Assembly: GCA_004376695.1 (NCBI GenBank)
Contig: SOJB01000071.1
Location: forward strand, 1-7,587
DNA length: 7,587 nt
Reading direction: 5' to 3'
DNA from: Dehalococcoidia bacterium
Lineage (GTDB): Bacteria > Chloroflexota > Dehalococcoidia > GIF9 > AB-539-J10
Below, one piece after another: positions 6,564-7,587 of this stretch (the first letter of the stretch is position 1; every line of letters starts with the position of its first letter). Under the pieces are notes generated by a model, which was given only the letters and a program-made list of their open reading frames with translations, had not been told where the DNA came from and did not search any database. A program made the position numbers and the translations under genes.

Positions 6564-6999
6564 GCCTCTCTATCCTTATCTCGTCTCCAACCCTGACAGG
6601 CCCGCCACCGAGCACCCTGGCAAATATCCCCTCCTTAGGCATGATGCACTTGCCTGTCTGCTTGAAGATAGCACACCCTCTGTGACACTCCTTCCCGATC
6701 TGCGTAACCTCAAGGAGAATGTCCTTCCCGATAGCTATTTCTGTGCCCACGGGCAGGGAGGCAAGTTCCACCCCTTCGGTCGTAAGGTTTTCTGCGAAAT
6801 CCCCGGGACCAACCTCAAGGCCCAGTTTTCTCATTTTGTCGATGCTTTCCATCGCCAGGAGACTCACCTGACGATGCGTGCAGCAATCGGCATGCGCATC
6901 ACCGTCCAGGCCGTAGTCCTCTCTGAGGATACCTTCGTCTACCACTTCCTTCTTCGTACCCTTATCTTCACTTTTGCAGACCGCAACTATTCTAGCCAT
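6556..6999 (-). CDS. MOSC domain protein (molybdenum cofactor sulfurase-like)
   Basis: This 147-residue protein is a standalone MOSC domain, the family that binds molybdenum cofactor and handles its sulfur chemistry; the exact reaction of small bacterial members is not settled. Visible blocks are LDGDAHAD (31-38), RQVSLL (43-48), GDFAENLTTEG (66-76), IGKECHRGCAIF (101-112), then GKCIMPKEGIFARVLGGG and VRVGDEI near the end. Cys105, Cys109 and Cys118 are the family cysteines likely to hold persulfide or cofactor. The ATG at 6999 has AGGA about ten bases upstream. The stop overlaps the fdhD start by 8 bases, so the two are probably coupled and serve the same cofactor. Similar domains are often annotated alongside MoaC or MogA, which are absent here. 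Confidence 0.92.
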   Translation of the reverse strand: MARIVAVCKSEDKGTKKEVVDEGILREDYGLDGDAHADCCTHRQVSLLAMESIDKMRKLGLEVGPGDFAENLTTEGVELASLPVGTEIAIGKDILLEVTQIGKECHRGCAIFKQTGKCIMPKEGIFARVLGGGPVRVGDEIRIERRG

Positions 7000-7028
7000 T
7001 GAGTAGCATTCCTATCGAGCCGACATTT

Positions 7029-7045
7029 CTCAGGTTAAATCTGAG
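7029..7045 (-). other. Small hairpin in the MOSC leader
   Basis: Inverted repeat CTCAG / CTGAG around a seven-base loop, about 30 bases before the MOSC ATG. With a second weak pairing further upstream (AGCCC / GGGCT around 7055-7078) it could structure the leader RNA. Neither has a T-run, and I do not recognise a known riboswitch. Confidence 0.25.
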
Positions 7046-7080
7046 GTTGTCATTAGCCCCACCCGCGATCACGGGCTCTT

Positions 7081-7086
7081 ATTATA
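7081..7086 (-). promoter_or_regulatory. Candidate -10 box upstream of the MOSC-fdhD-nadA-cutA operon
   Basis: A perfect TATAAT on the - strand, about 80 bases before the MOSC ATG, within the only sizeable non-coding gap of the - block. No good TTGACA lies 16-18 bases upstream: the nearest match, GTGTCA, leaves only 14 bases. It would give a leader of about 70 bases. Confidence 0.4.
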
Positions 7087-7107
7087 CAGGTTCTGATAGG
7101 TGACACG

Positions 7108-7587
7108 CTATATCAGTGAAAAACAGAATCCCAGAGCCAGAGCCATTATACTAACCACCACCAAATAGATGGTCAGAATCCTGCCACCGAATTCCTTTCT
7201 CAGAACCAGAATAGCTCCCCAACTGGTAACGGGACCCACCAGTAGTATCACCATTCCCGCGCCGATATTCATTCCCTGTGACAAAAAGGCATGCACCAGC
7301 GGAACGCTGGCTGTGGCGCAGATATACATAGTCACGCCAAAGGCAAGGCTAAAGAGATAGCCCAGTCCCCCGCCGAAGTGAGCGCCAACGAAATCCCCCA
7401 CAGGAGCAACCGTTGCTACTAAAGCCGCCAGGGCCAGCCCCAGAAGCATCTCAGGCCCAATCTCCTTGACCATATCCACGAAGGCATATCTGAACACATG
7501 CTTGACGCGGTGAGCAACCTGTCGAGAATGGCCTCCTACATATTTCTCCGGATTACCTTGGAAGGCTTGCTGACAATGCGAACAGCA
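7108..7587 (-). CDS. ArsP/DUF318-family permease, C-terminal part (runs off window)
   Basis: The frame is open to the window edge, so the 159 visible residues are the C-terminal part of a larger membrane protein; a GTG at 7497 is internal and not the start. About four hydrophobic segments follow the lead FRYAFVDMVKEIG: LLGLALAALVATVAPV, LGYLFSLAFGVTMYI, GAGMVILLVGPVTSWGAILV and LTIYLVVVSIMALALGF. The order RYAFVD...P...CATASVPLV...GAGMVILLVGP fits the PF03773 permease family, whose characterised member ArsP exports organoarsenicals; the substrate here is unknown. The visible N-terminal edge carries a CCSHC cluster in what should be the central cytoplasmic loop, a plausible metal or metalloid site. 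The 3' end is 108 bases upstream of MOSC, so cotranscription is possible. Confidence 0.8.
   Translation of the reverse strand, partial: CCSHCQQAFQGNPEKYVGGHSRQVAHRVKHVFRYAFVDMVKEIGPEMLLGLALAALVATVAPVGDFVGAHFGGGLGYLFSLAFGVTMYICATASVPLVHAFLSQGMNIGAGMVILLVGPVTSWGAILVLRKEFGGRILTIYLVVVSIMALALGFCFSLI

Noticed and set aside
7050..7086. Rho-independent terminator after the permease
   Set aside because: The GC-rich pairing is short, and on the - strand is followed by a mixed sequence without a T-run.

Overview
The window looks like an ordinary chromosomal stretch from an anaerobic prokaryote. The best guess is a bacterium of the Dehalococcoidia/Chloroflexi type or a similar sediment anaerobe. This rests on a standalone-subunit methylmalonyl-CoA mutase, a sulfide-type (His) Thi4, a class 1B dihydroorotate dehydrogenase, FdhD/MOSC genes for molybdenum enzymes, and strong Shine-Dalgarno sites. 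It is an inference from gene content, not a measured placement; an archaeal or other bacterial anaerobe is not excluded.

Layout: two convergent gene blocks meet near 2556/2565. The + block (39-2556) is a compact methylmalonyl-CoA module: mutase catalytic subunit, methylmalonyl-CoA epimerase, and mutase B12-binding subunit. Together they interconvert (S)- and (R)-methylmalonyl-CoA and succinyl-CoA, as in propionate metabolism. Only 38 bases precede the first gene.

The - block is read from 7587 down to 2565. It begins with the 3' part of an ArsP/DUF318-type permease that runs off the window. After a 108-base gap with a perfect TATAAT box come four overlapping genes: MOSC protein, fdhD, nadA and cutA. 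A Thi4-type thiazole synthase with its own strong ribosome-binding site follows, then class 1B pyrD.

The least ordinary spot is the 188-base gap between thi4 and pyrD (3507-3694). Read on the - strand in three pieces, it gives about 50 residues resembling the N-terminus of the DUF39/HcyBio family (sulfide-dependent homocysteine biosynthesis), broken by two compensating frameshifts and cut off abruptly just before pyrD. It appears to be a decayed gene end, with a likely deletion scar that left pyrD without an obvious ribosome-binding site and without a visible pyrK partner.

A loose theme of the - block is sulfur handling: MOSC and FdhD (molybdenum cofactor sulfuration), NadA (a 4Fe-4S enzyme), Thi4 (sulfide into thiazole) and the DUF39 remnant (sulfide into homocysteine). 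I see no mobile element, CRISPR array, rRNA or tRNA, and no gene cluster that would qualify as a wholly new system.
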